Source: Epichloe hybrida
Lineage: Eukaryota > Ascomycota > Sordariomycetes > Hypocreales > Clavicipitaceae
Assembly: GCA_019022495.1 (NCBI GenBank)
Contig: JAFEKR010000002.1
Location: 2,790,001-2,854,000, forward strand
DNA length: 64,000 nucleotides
Direction of reading: 5' to 3'
A program made the position numbers and the translations under genes. Below are positions 1-10,129 of the stretch, in pieces. A model generated the notes under the pieces. The model was not told the origin of the DNA. It did not search any database and saw nothing but the letters and a program-made list of their open reading frames with translations. The stretch's first letter is position 1; each line of letters opens with the position of its first letter.

Positions 1-354
1 AGAGGGTAGATGTATATAATCATGGTTGTGCAGGGAGAAGCGACTTCACTCCAGCCAACACGACGGCACTCGGGGAGTTCAACACGTGTGCGTACATACG
101 TTTGTTGTCATCACGTGTTGTCAGCAGCAGCGGCGGCACACGGACAGCAAACACCATGTTACTACATAGGGCCGTTGCCCGAATGCGGGTGAAACAAACA
201 GTAAGCCGAGGGACGAAATTCTCCGAGCGAGGCACCAATCGCGATCAAAAAGGCCCGTCGGGTGCTCATCCGCCTTATACACCACTGTATGTGTGTGTCG
301 TACTGCACAACCCACAGCCCAATCACTCATACCATGTGCTTTTGTTCAAGACAG

Positions 355-487
355 GAGATGCTCGTCTTACTCAGAATTGTCACAATCTAGGCTTTAATCG
401 GTCTTCGTGTGGATTCGACATGAGATGCTCGTCTTACTCAGGATCGTCACAATCTGGGCTTTAATTGGTCTTACGTGTGAATTCGGC
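355..487. repeat. Tandem duplication, about 67-bp period
   Basis: Two adjacent copies (about 355-419 and 422-487), both starting GAGATGCTCGTCTTACTCAG and sharing the CACAATCT(A/G)GGCTTTAAT core. Most differences are C/T or G/A transitions. The repeat lies 300-430 bp upstream of the secreted RNase-like gene and could be part of its upstream regulatory region; that role is inference. Confidence 0.8.
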
Positions 488-660
488 TGACCGTACAACA
501 TGCCCCGATCAACTAGTTTCGTCTGACGGGAGCACTCACAGCCAAGTCAGATGTCACGATCGGCGCCCTCTAGGCCCCCCCCCCCTGGGGCTGCCGTTGA
601 GGGAAGTCAAGTCTATTCCCAAACGGAGGCTGGGAGCCTCATCTTCAAAGCACGGACAGA

Positions 661-668
661 TATAAAAG
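661..668 (+). promoter_or_regulatory. TATA box of the RNase-like secreted protein gene
   Basis: TATAAAAG lies 127 bp upstream of the ATG at 788. A pyrimidine-rich leader with a CA dinucleotide run (about 739-753) lies between them. Spacing suits a transcription start near 690-700 and a 5' UTR of about 90 bases. Confidence 0.6.
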
Positions 669-787
669 AGTGTAGCCTCGAACACATCTGTTCGCCTGAA
701 TAGTTCTTTGCCTCACAATTCTGCCCCTCGATCAATTTCACACACACACACATACTTTCCAACAAGTTTCAGAGTTCCACGACAAAA

Positions 788-1331
788 ATGGTTGCTTTCA
801 GTCACGTCCTCACCTTGCTCGCGGCCACTGTTGCCCTGGCGAGTCCTGCGCCCGTCAGCGACGCAGCAGGGTTCACGCTCGAAGCTCGTGCCGGTCAGGT
901 AAAAATGCACCGTCCAAGTCGCAACCACCCTTTTTGTTTTCCCGCGATCAGACTAACTAACCCCCTTGACTTAGATGTATATTTGCAAAGCAGGCAAGGA
1001 CAACAAAGGTCAACAATATGGCGTAGTGAGCTACGACAGGGCAGTTGGCTACTTCCGCGACGCCAAAACCAACACCGGCGCAAGTGGATATCCCAAGCAA
1101 TTCGACAACAAGGGCGGTGTCATGAAGTTCGCCTCAGGCTGCAACAAGGACGTTTGGGAGCTTCCCCTGTTGGCCAACGGCAAGCCGTACGACTACAAGA
1201 AGAAAAAGAGTGACAGCAACCCCCCCGGTCCTATTCGGGTGTACTACACCAAGGATCTGAAGTTCTGCGCTATTGGCGCCAAGGAGAGACCTGATGGTAC
1301 GGGAAACCCTCACAACTGCCAACTGAGGTAA
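788..1331 (+). CDS. Secreted ribotoxin/RNase T1-fold protein, predicted inactive; two exons
   Basis: Exon 1 is 788-898 (37 codons) and exon 2 is 975-1331 (118 codons plus stop). The 76-nt phase-0 intron begins GTAAAA, has a GACTAAC branch-site match and ends TTAG. The 155-aa preprotein starts with a hydrophobic signal peptide (about residues 1-18, ending near ALA-SPAP). The ATG context is good (A at -3). Exon 2 has the order of the fungal ribotoxin/RNase N1-T1 fold: YPKQF (76-80), VWELPLL (about 97-103), PGPIRVYY (about 121-128), FCAIGAKER, and a C-terminal Cys. Four cysteines (about 41, 93, 135, 152) fit the two ribotoxin disulfides. Glu99 and Arg125 match the conserved catalytic Glu and Arg, but both catalytic-His positions are Lys (78 and 140). 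The protein therefore probably binds RNA or a host target without cleaving, like RNase-like (RALPH) effectors of plant pathogens. Secretion and family are well supported; an effector role is inference. A strong GGTAAGG donor at the stop codon (1328) could allow an alternative 3' exon. Confidence 0.85.
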
Positions 1332-2413
1332 GGGCGAATCTCAAGAGGGCAAGAGCGGCGAGCGACGAATGAATACGGAGTGCGCGTCGTGAGATTTTGG
1401 ATTCTTACAGACCTACATGTGTCCAGGCAGCTTACTACACATATAGTAGGAATGAGTCAAGTCAAAGAAAACACGGTGTCGTATCTGCTTTACAGGGAGA
1501 CCGGCAGTTGGCCTCCTACCTGCGTGAAGATGAGATACAACACAGCGCCTCTGGACCAGACGTAACTGAACCTCGTTTATTCCCCATTGCCCGCCGTCAA
1601 GAGAAATGAGCCGTGACTGAACATCCATGATCAGAGTGCTATACGGCCGAGTAAGAATACGACTCATCACCAGATCACTGGAGACTTGACTGTTTCGTAA
1701 AGCTCCTGAGAGCCGTGATCGCGGGACAACTCCTTGTTGCAGTGACATGGTGCACAGATGCCAGTGCTTTTCAAGTCAGAGGAATGAGTATGACTTTTTG
1801 TGTGGGAGAATCATAGAGAACCAAGAGGTTCTCGTGCGGAATGAAAACGGTAGACTCTCGAGACGGATTATCTCGCTTCGAAACCTTCATTCGAGAGATA
1901 AAACAATTGGATTGACTTTGACTGATTTCGACAAGACGCTGAACATGACATTCCATGGTACACCTTGGACGACCTTCCCAAAAGGTACATCGGCAAGCAG
2001 GCAGCGGTACCAGAGCAAATGCGTAGTCAACTTGTTGGATAGCAACCGGTCTTGACTCCCTGTGCCTGAAATTGCTAGATAGGATCACTCGCACTCGACA
2101 CGAACACGCTGCCACGAATTTCGGAAATCAGTGTATAAAGATACTACTACTAATGGTGACTACGGAAGTCGGTAATCACCAACTTCTACCCGGCAAAAAG
2201 AAAAAAACAAGGACCCCCTTTCCCCGCGAATCGCGACAGATTCAAAATCCCCCAATGTTGCTACTCGCGATACAGTAACCAGTGGACCCCGCCTCAAAGA
2301 GATGCTCAATTCGTATCCCACTTATTAGTTGCCGTACTCGGTAGCCACAGCGAGCGCACACGATCGCGGCAAATAAGCCCAAGCCGCCATGCCAGGTGTC
2401 CGCTTGTCAAAAA
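1332..2413. other. Intergenic, between two convergent secreted-protein genes
   Basis: No supported gene. Short open frames here (for example 1747-2055, +) have no recognisable family, no signal peptide and no convincing splice structure. The base composition is ordinary and not RIP-like. Confidence 0.5.
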
Positions 2414-2701
2414 CTACGGGTCCAGGCCGAACACACCTGCGACGCCGTCCACAATCTCAGATGCCGTGTCCTGGACGCCGTCCACAACATTAGATGCCGT
2501 GTCCTGGACCTCATCCACAGGGGTAGTTTTGTTCCCGGAGCCCTTGGCCTCACGAGCAATGGTCCTCATGTTTTCCTAGAAAGGTGTGAGTTGGAGTCAT
2601 GCAACTTTGCCTCGTCAGGAAACATGTTCGGCACTTACAGGAGGAGATGGGGCAGCCATGGCAATGGCACCGCACAGCAAGAGTAAGCCACTGAACTTCA
2701 T
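2414..2701 (-). CDS. Small secreted protein with 11-residue repeats; two exons
   Basis: On the minus strand, exon 1 is 2701-2639 (21 codons) and encodes a signal peptide, MKFSGLLLLCGAIAMA then APSPP. A consensus GTAAGT donor (2638-2633) opens a 63-nt phase-0 intron that ends TTTCTAG (to 2576). Exon 2 is 2575-2414 (53 codons plus TAG), giving a 74-aa protein. The mature part has no cysteine in exon 2. Its C-terminal half is three tandem 11-residue units starting VDEVQDTASNV (41-51), VDGVQDTASEI (52-62) and a diverged third (63-74). The first two are a 33-bp DNA tandem repeat (2441-2506). An 11-residue period with hydrophobic positions 1, 4 and 8 suggests an amphipathic helix of the LEA or apolipoprotein kind. 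I recognise no family. The splice signals, signal peptide and in-frame repeat together support a real gene. It converges with the RNase-like gene. Start context is good (A at -3). Confidence 0.7.
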
Positions 2702-2862
2702 TGTGGGAGGATGGAGAGATTGAAGGTTTGGTGTTTTGTGAATTGGGGGGGTTTTTTTTTTTAAAAAAAAAGAAGGAAGTGAGAGATTGGTTGATATTGG
2801 AAGGTACTGAATTGACTGATGGAAAGGAATCAAAGCAGAACATGGAGGGAGATTCTTTGGGG

Positions 2863-2870
2863 TTTAAATA
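2863..2870 (-). promoter_or_regulatory. TATA-like box for the repeat-containing secreted protein
   Basis: TATTTAAA on the minus strand, about 160 bp upstream of the ATG at 2701. A homopolymer block (G, T, then A runs, about 2746-2772) lies between box and start and would be in the 5' UTR or near the transcription start. Confidence 0.35.
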
Positions 2871-3009
2871 CATGTCCATGATGGTGTTGAGCAATACTCT
2901 GCCGTCAGTCATCAGAATCGTTTTACATGTTTCCGCGATCCAGTCCGTGGATAGGGCGCCAGTTCAGATATGGAGACAACATGGGAAAATGATGCAATAT
3001 GGACTCCTC

Positions 3010-3055
3010 CCTCTCACCACGGGCCTCACCACGGGCCTCACCACGGGCAGGCAGG
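3010..3055. repeat. Short tandem repeat, 12-bp unit
   Basis: Three consecutive copies of CACCACGGGCCT-type units ending in GGGCAGGCAGGCGGG. No gene overlaps. Confidence 0.7.
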
Positions 3056-3264
3056 CGGGAACATGCAGTGCATAACTGCATACCGGTAGGGATTCCCGCG
3101 GCTGTCCAATCTCGAATCGGATGTCGCTACCTGGGGGGGACAATAGCATCAGACATGGTTGGCAGACGAATACAGCTTTGTGGCCTTTTGGAATGCGATG
3201 TTGCATAGCATTCGACTAGAATTCCTTACCGCCTGGGATGCCGAGACTTGCAAGGCTCCACTCT

Positions 3265-3309
3265 GGACTGAATCAATGGGCTCGGGACTGAATCAATGGG
3301 CTCGGGACT
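3265..3309. repeat. Tandem repeat, 22-bp unit, two copies
   Basis: GGACTGAATCAATGGGCTCG is repeated twice in direct succession and a third copy begins. No function seen. Confidence 0.75.
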
Positions 3310-3593
3310 ACCCATCCCGTGTCTGACCCAGCCCTGCCCCAACGTATGATACTCCTTGGATGTGTTTCGGCCAGGAGAGCAAATTGGTCGACTTCACCGA
3401 TCGTGGTTTCTGAAAAAAAGAGACGTCATGCTGTCATGGTCAAGAACGCAGTGGCGTACCAGCGGCTCATCATCCTGTGGACTCTGGACTCTATACTCGG
3501 AGCAAGGACTTGGGTCGTTGATGAGCATGTCGCTCGCCGAGAACTTCTGACGCTGCCCTCATGCCGGTTAGACTCGCGGCCCGAAGCCCAGAT

Positions 3594-3742
3594 CTCAGAT
3601 GCCAGATGACAGATGCCAGATGACAGATGCCAGATCTCAGATCTCAGATGCTAGAGCCCAGATGCCAGATGCCAGATGACAGATGCCAGATGACAGATCC
3701 CACATCCCGCATCCCACATCCCACATCCCACATCCCAGATGC
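3594..3742. repeat. Compound minisatellite (CAGATGC/CAGATGA units, then ACATCCC units)
   Basis: About 100 bp of degenerate 10-bp units (AGATGCCAG, AGATGACAG, AGATCTCAG) followed by five 7-bp ACATCCC/GCATCCC units. The open frames crossing it are products of the repeat and are not called. It lies close to the border with AT-rich DNA at about 4.05 kb. Confidence 0.8.
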
Positions 3743-4719
3743 GGATGGTGCACGGAAATGCTTCAAGGTGGAGCACAGCCAAGCACAGCTAATCCTCACA
3801 TGAACCACGGCTTGCAATAAACCATCAATAGTATGCTCTGCTCGAGTCAACCCAAGTCTAGACCGATGTATTGGACCAAGGTATCGAAGCAATGTCGTAA
3901 GGTGCCGAATATGCTAAAAGGACCACGAACGAGGCCCGGAATTGTCTAGGCTGCAGTTATAGCAGACTCCTACGGTCGCGGTCGCACCTTGAGGACGTTT
4001 GGCAAAACGCTACTACGTTAGAAAATCGAAAAACGCCGCATTGTTACGTTAGGCTGCTTACTGATTTTACGTACATGATAATAATGATGCCATAAAGAAA
4101 CATGTAGACCTTACAAGAGTAGATTAAATCTCATTACAACTAACTAACTGACTTGCCAAGTATCCTGACTAATTAATCAACTAATTGTTAAATTAACTAA
4201 TAAGCTAATTTACTATAACAGGAGAGTGGTAATAACTAGGATACTACTACGCTTCTATTTAGGATAAATAGGCCTATGCTTTTTACTCTTTATCTTAGTA
4301 CTATTACTTATAATACCTTTTCTTGTAGGTTAAAATATATTCTATCTCTTACTAGATTTAAGCCTAATACTTAAAGAATTTATAAAACGCTAAGCTAAAG
4401 TAAGTTTCTTAATAAAGATAATCTTATTAGATTACTATATAAGCTAAAATAGTATATATATAGTTTTAAAGCCTTAATTATAAGACTAAGTCCTATTAGT
4501 TAATTCTTAAGTAAAGACTAATTTATTTAAAAGGATATATTTAATTTATATAAGCTATACTTATACTAATACCCTTACCTCCCTATTATAAACTTACTTT
4601 ATTTAGTTCTTAGGAGATATTATAGTACTTGTAAGCTAGTTTATTTACTATAAAGGAGACTACCTAAAGCCTCTAGTATTACTTACTAGATTTAAAAGCT
4701 ACTTTATGTTATATACTAC
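3743..4719. other. Transition from normal to AT-rich DNA; no gene seen
   Basis: Composition changes sharply near 4050-4100. From there the sequence is AT-rich, poor in CA/TG and stop-dense in all frames. The 4100-4719 part is a RIP-mutated repeat I cannot assign. Confidence 0.5.
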
Positions 4720-6089
4720 TAGAGTATTGTTTGTAGTGTAGTTAGTGTAGTTTTTAGGAAAAATTTGTATTTATAGTGTAGTTTTTTTTTTCTTATAGTT
4801 AATGTATTGTAGTTTTTTTTTTGTAGTTAGTGTATTATAGTTTTTTTTTTTTTTTTATAGTGTAGTGTAGTTAGTGTAGTTACTAACTACACTAACTACA
4901 AAAACTATAAATGTAGTATCAGTAAAAAAAAGTGGGCCTTTTTATTATATAATGTTATTATAAGGATTAAAAGAAAGCTAGTTATATAGAAGCTTTTATT
5001 ATTACCTATTTTACTTAATTAGTTATAGAATTTATAATATTTACCTTTTTTTAAGGATTTTACTATAACTAGGGTTATTTATAATATTATACCTTTTTAA
5101 TAATACTATTATACTTATTACTTTATTTTACTAATATAACTTTAGGCTAGCGCAAGCCAGCTCCAAACACCTACGATTGATCACACCCGATGCGGTGCAG
5201 ACCCGGAAGAGGGTTAGCGCCGGCCTGTTAACAGACGCAAGGGGGTTTTTCTTCCCAGCAAAGGGTTTTCCCTCTTGACTAAGCGGATGGAGTACTAGGA
5301 ACAGCTACATAGTTAGCTAGCTAGCGTAAAGAATATATACTAATATAACTTTAAGAAAAACCTTCTAATTATTTTATTTACTATTATTATTAATTTAATT
5401 AAAAAATACCTTAAACTAATATAATTAAATTAAATTAGAAATCTAAATAAATATATAAAAGTTAATAGAATATATACTTAGTACTTTAATATTATTATTA
5501 ATATAATAAGAACTTAAAAAAGCTTAAACTATTTATTTACTATTTAAACTAATTAAATATTACTTTAAGCTTTATAATTCTAAAGCTTTAAGAAGTTATA
5601 TATAGTAACTTTATATATCTTATTATAATAATATATAAAGAAAGAATATAATAGACTAATATTTATAATTTATTAATAAATAACTAATAGTATTATTTTA
5701 ATTACCCTATATAGCTTAAATAAGCTATAAAAAATAAGTTTAACTTATTTTTAAAAATAATACTAGGACTTAGTTTTATATAATATATTATACTTATTAT
5801 AAAAGCTTTAATAACTTTTATAACCTTAATTACTATTATTACTATAATTACTATTATTTTACTTTTATTATTATTTTAAAAAAACATAAAAGAGAAAACA
5901 TTTTTATAATATTAATATTTTTAAAAACCTTAAAATACTAAGTTATTAAAAACTATAGCTTTTACTATAGTAATTTACTTATAATTACTAGTATTTATAT
6001 TTAAGTTATTTATTTATTTATTATTTATTTATTATTAAACTTTAACACTAATAATATTATAAGTAATCTTAGTAATCTTAGTAATCTTA
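4720..6089 (+). mobile_element. hAT-like non-autonomous inverted-repeat element, truncated (copy P1)
   Basis: Starts TAGAGTATTGTTTG, a RIP form of the CAGAGTATTG terminus seen at 49905 and 52866. It is followed by subterminal TGTAGTTAG/TAGTGTAG motifs and T-runs, then an arm shared with the copies at 38731, 41909, 48826 and 52866 (for example GGATTAAAAGAAAGCTAG near 4964). It ends in AATCTTAGT units where the 270-bp LTR begins at 6090, so the other terminus is missing. No coding capacity. A LINE 3' fragment is inserted at 5145-5339. Confidence 0.7.
5145..5339 (+). mobile_element. 5'-truncated LINE 3' fragment, not RIP-mutated
   Basis: 195 bp, GC-rich against its surroundings, homologous to the 3' end of the LINE at 53596-60176 (shared AAGGGGGTTTTTCTTCC, GTACTAGGAA, TAGCTAGCTAG, GTAAAGAATATATA). 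It is flanked by exact 14-bp duplications CTAATATAACTTTA (5131-5144 and 5340-5353). This is target-primed reverse transcription into copy P1. The near-absence of C-to-T change suggests it is young or too short for RIP to recognise. Confidence 0.9.
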
Positions 6090-6359
6090 TGTCACGGCTT
6101 GCACCGAAAGGTTAAGAACGAAGTAATAGCTAAGACTATTATAGTTACTACTAGATAAATACTAGCTAGAGGTAAGTATATAAAGGTTTTAATCTCTAAC
6201 CTAGCACTTATAATATACGTAGTCTTTAATAAATACCTTGCTTTATAAGCATATAGCTATCTTATAGCTAGCTAGCCTCTTTATTATTTATATAGCCTAA
6301 AGGTTCTCTAAAGACTTACTTTAATAAATATCCTATCTTTAACCTCTATACTCCTAATA
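6090..6359 (-). repeat. 270-bp LTR of a Ty3/gypsy family
   Basis: Minus-strand copy of the 270-bp LTR at 50108-50377 (same length). The + strand begins TGTCACGGCTTGCACCGAAAGG and ends CTCCTAATA. A C-run on the + strand just outside (about 6364-6371) is a polypurine tract on the minus strand. It abuts the LTR where a minus-strand element should have its 3' LTR. Confidence 0.75.
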
Positions 6360-9164
6360 TAATACCCCCCTTATATATAATTAACCTTAATTATAAAATA
6401 AGCTACTTACTTAAGGTATAGTTACTATATTAAAGCTTTATAAAGAAAATAAGATAAGGCACCTTATATCTAGATATATAAGTAAATAAAAAGAAATAAT
6501 AATAATAATATTACTAATTAAAAATAACCCCTTATTATAGTTAGTAATATTTAAATAGTAGCTTATATATAGCTTTACTATAGTAAAATAAATATTATTA
6601 CCTATTATATAGCTAGAAAAAAAACATAGATAACCTATATTAATTTTCATAATTAGTTAAATAAATAAGGTACTTAATACTAGGGTTCTAAATAGTCTAA
6701 CTAAAGGGCTTATATTATAGTTACTATAAGCTTATAGCTATTAGGTATATATATGTTTAGTAATACTAATGGTTATTATTATAATTTATAAATTACTTAT
6801 ATATAGTATATTAAATTACTTAAGGGGTCTAGGGTTAATATAAAAGAGACTAATTTTTCCCCTTTTTTATACTTTTTCTCTCTTTTATAATATCCCTTAA
6901 CCTTATAAGTTACCCTTACTAGCTAAGTAATAGCTCTTTTATTACTATTACTTAGTAGTTACTAACCTCTTTTAGTCCCTAATTATTATTATTATTTATT
7001 ATTATTTATCTTAGTTTCTTACCCTTATCTAGCTTATAAGTTTATACTCTTATTAGTATAACTTCCCTATTTAGTCTATTATAGCTAACTTATAGCTAGT
7101 TTACTATATCTAAGTCTTATACCTAAACTTTACCTTTATTAATACCTTAAGAAAATTTATTAACTAAGAAATCTCCTATAAAGTCTTTTATAAAGTTTTC
7201 TCTAAAGTAAACTTCTTTTAAAATCTTATTATAAGTTTATTATATCCTTATAGTGTTTTTATTACTAACTTATTACTAGTAAAATAGCTTTAAAGAAGAT
7301 TTTATATATACACTATTATTAGTAAGTAATAATATAAAATATTCTCCTAAAAATAATACCTATAAGATTTTAAAATACCTTATTAATAAAAAAACCTTCC
7401 TAGCTAAATATAATAAATCTTTAAGTATAACTTCTTTACTTACTTATTACTTTTTTATAGCTAATATTTAATAGGCTATTTAATAAAATATACTTATTAC
7501 TTCTAAAATAATAAAAACTATATTATAGTATATTTCTCTTAACTAGAATTTACTTACTTATTACTAATATACTACTAGACTTTAGCTTAAATTATATAGC
7601 TTTATAATAGGCTATTTAAACTTATTAAAGCTACTTCTAAAGGTAACTATTACTATTAAAATAAAGTAAGTATAATCCTATTTCCTAGACACTAGATTAC
7701 TACTAACTTATTACTAGCCTATTATAAAAGTAAAGAAAAAGCTATAAAATACTATTTTAGTTTATAAAAATTCTAATAAGTATAGTTATATTTACTATAC
7801 TTAAATATTTACTAATATTACCTATAAGGTAAAATATAATAAATATACTATAATAGTATTACTAAGTAATACTATAAATCTAAAGACTTAAATTAATATT
7901 ATAAACTATCTTTACTTTATAGCCTAGAATATCCTAAAGGTAAGCTTTCTTAATATATATAGCTAATACTTAACTAACTTACTAGTAGTTTATATTAAAT
8001 ACTATTAATTTACCTAAATATATTAGTTTTATTAAGCTTCTTAGTATACTTTAAGTCTATATATATAAAGAGAGGGATTCTAATAATAAAGATACTCCTA
8101 AGGCCTTTTTCTCTATAGCTCTTATAGCTACTAATAGGAATTAAAGGACTAGTAATTACTAGGGCTAACTTTATTATAAAGAAATAAGTACTTAGTAGCT
8201 ATATAATAGAATATTTAAGTTATCTAAGTAAATTAACTTTATTTTTTAATATCTTTAGTATATTAAGTTATAAAATATAATTACCTTATATTAACTTTAT
8301 TACTTAGCTATTACTTATAGTTATTAATAATTTCTCTAGTAATAAAATCCCTTTTTAATACCTAAGAATTCTCTAAAGTATTATAGCCTTTTTATTTAAC
8401 TAGATATTTATAATACCTTCTATTATAGTAATATAAAATAATTCTCTTAACTTTAAACTCTTATTTATTATCTTTAATAGTATCTTATAGTAAGGATATA
8501 TTTTCTATATTTATTAAGTTCTCTTTAAAAGGTTTAAGACTAGTAATATTAAATATATTATATAATTAAGTCCTAGGTAGTAATTTTAATTAATATACTA
8601 ATCTATAACTTCTAATTACCTTTTTAATCTTATAAGGTCTTAAATACTTTATAGCTAGCTTCTTACTAAGGTATCTTAGGTTAATGTTTTTTATTAATAA
8701 TAAAATATAGTTACTAACTTTAAACCTTATTAGAATTCTTTTCTAGTTATAATATTTTTTATACTAAGTCTATAAGTTACTTAATTATAGTATACTTTTC
8801 TTTTAGTGCTAAAATCTTACTTTTAGCTTAATTACTTACTAAAGGGATATTTACTATTACTTACTATAAACCTCTAGGATAATAACCTTATAATGCCTTT
8901 ACTAGTGTATAGCTATACGTTAAGTGATTACTTATATTATACGTGAATTACGCTATTAATAGGTTATCTACCTAATTAGTTTGTTTAGTATAAGTAAAAG
9001 CCCTTAAATAATGTTCTAAGACCTAGTTTAAATATTCTATTTAACTATTTATCTAGGGGTAAAAAGCAATGCTAAGTAGCTGCTTTATTATAAGAAAATA
9101 ACAAAAAGTTATCTAGAAACCACTAGTAAATATAAAACCTTAGTTTATTATAATACTTTCTAGG
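6360..9164 (-). pseudogene. Ty3/gypsy chromovirus pol relic (integrase and chromodomain)
   Basis: Read on the minus strand, 9165 to about 8900 gives a stop-riddled integrase end. It resembles the family blocks FTS.FW...L and HPQTDGQTE...NQ.LE.YLR with Gln codons turned to stops. About 8370-8650 gives an integrase C-terminal segment (RPYKIKKV...YRL) and a chromodomain-like EFKVKRI...YLVK.KG. The segment from 8300 down to 6360 is degenerate and unassigned, and leads to the polypurine tract and LTR at 6359. Upstream pol and gag are absent; a 106-bp insert and unrelated AT-rich DNA follow at 9173. Not functional. Confidence 0.65.
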
Positions 9165-9172
9165 GCTTTATT

Positions 9173-9278
9173 GTGGCTTCCTTCGGACCTTCGGACAATA
9201 GATAGTCTAACCGTGGCTAAAGAGTGGAGCCACCGAAGGGATGCACGCGATGCGATTAGATGTATCGCGTGCTACCCT
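9173..9278. mobile_element. 106-bp GC-rich insert with 8-bp target duplication
   Basis: An unmutated island in RIP-mutated DNA, flanked by exact GCTTTATT copies (9165-9172 and 9279-9286). It contains a palindrome (GCACGCGATGCG...TGTATCGCGTGC, about 9243-9272) and CCTTCGGACCTTCGG with CCGAAGGG. No terminal inverted repeats are evident. Family unknown; the 8-bp duplication suits a hAT-type non-autonomous element. Confidence 0.6.
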
Positions 9279-9286
9279 GCTTTATT

Positions 9287-10129
9287 AGTAATAGCACTAT
9301 ACTATAGCCTTACTTTTTTCTCTCTTTTACTTACCTTCTCTTCTAGCTAGATTTCTCTCCTTCTCTCTTTTCTTTTCTCTTTTAGTTATTAGCTATTATT
9401 ATTAACTTTATTAAATTTAACCCCTTTACACTAGTGTAATATTCCTTAGTGTAACTAATACTAATTAGTGGTTAACTATAACTATAAATAAGTTAGGTAT
9501 TATAAGAAAAGATATTTCTATAGATAACGCAGCCCTTTACCTCTTAAGCTAACCTAGATAGGCTATTTAGGTAAAGAGGCATAACTACAGAGTGTGCTAA
9601 AGGAAAATAGACTAGAATCCTAGTTATAGGCTTATTAGACTTCTAAGGGATTAATCTATTAACCCTTAGGCTTATAGGATATAACCTTGTTATATCTATC
9701 TAGGATATTTAGTTAATTATTAATCTTATTATCTATCACAAGAAAACTAACTAAATAACTAAATCTATTGTTATAAGGCATTTCATTTAAACCTAATATT
9801 AAAAACAATCCTTAGCTAAGCTAGCTAACCTATATAACCTCCTTCTACACTCTCTTTATAACCCCTCTTCTCTCTTTATAGCTTTTTACGCCTTAGTATT
9901 CTAAATATTAAGTTACTTCTGCTTTTACGCTATCTTTATAGCTTGCTCTTCCCTCTTTTTACTGTTTTTCCTTCTTTTATACTTTTCTATTGTTTTTTGT
10001 TATTTCCCTCTGTTTATCCTATTAATCCTATTAATCCTATTTATCCTATTTATCCTACCCTATTTACCTTGTTTTTCCTGTTTTTCCCTGTTCTACCTGT
10101 TTTTTAGATTTACCTAGTCTATCCCTCTT
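9287..10129. other. AT-rich DNA, likely 5' flank or LTR of copia-III
   Basis: Pyrimidine-rich and stop-dense, with TCCTATTAATCCTATT-type repeats near 10015-10060. It precedes the copia-III gag relic and may hold its LTR and leader, but I find no second copy of an LTR to prove it. Confidence 0.35.

Noticed and set aside
10..464. Overlapping short open frames upstream of the RNase-like gene
   Set aside because: Overlapping on both strands, no domain, no signal peptide, no start context; they cross a tandem repeat and promoter DNA.
1747..2055. 102-codon plus-strand frame with an opposite-strand partner
   Set aside because: No recognisable family, no intron or promoter support; opposite-strand frame of similar length suggests chance.
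2701..3075. 124-codon plus-strand frame over the second secreted gene's promoter
   Set aside because: Runs through homopolymer tracts and simple repeats, antisense to the promoter of a better-supported gene.
3319..3892. Open frames around the minisatellite
   Set aside because: Coding sequence is made of the repeat units and has no family likeness.
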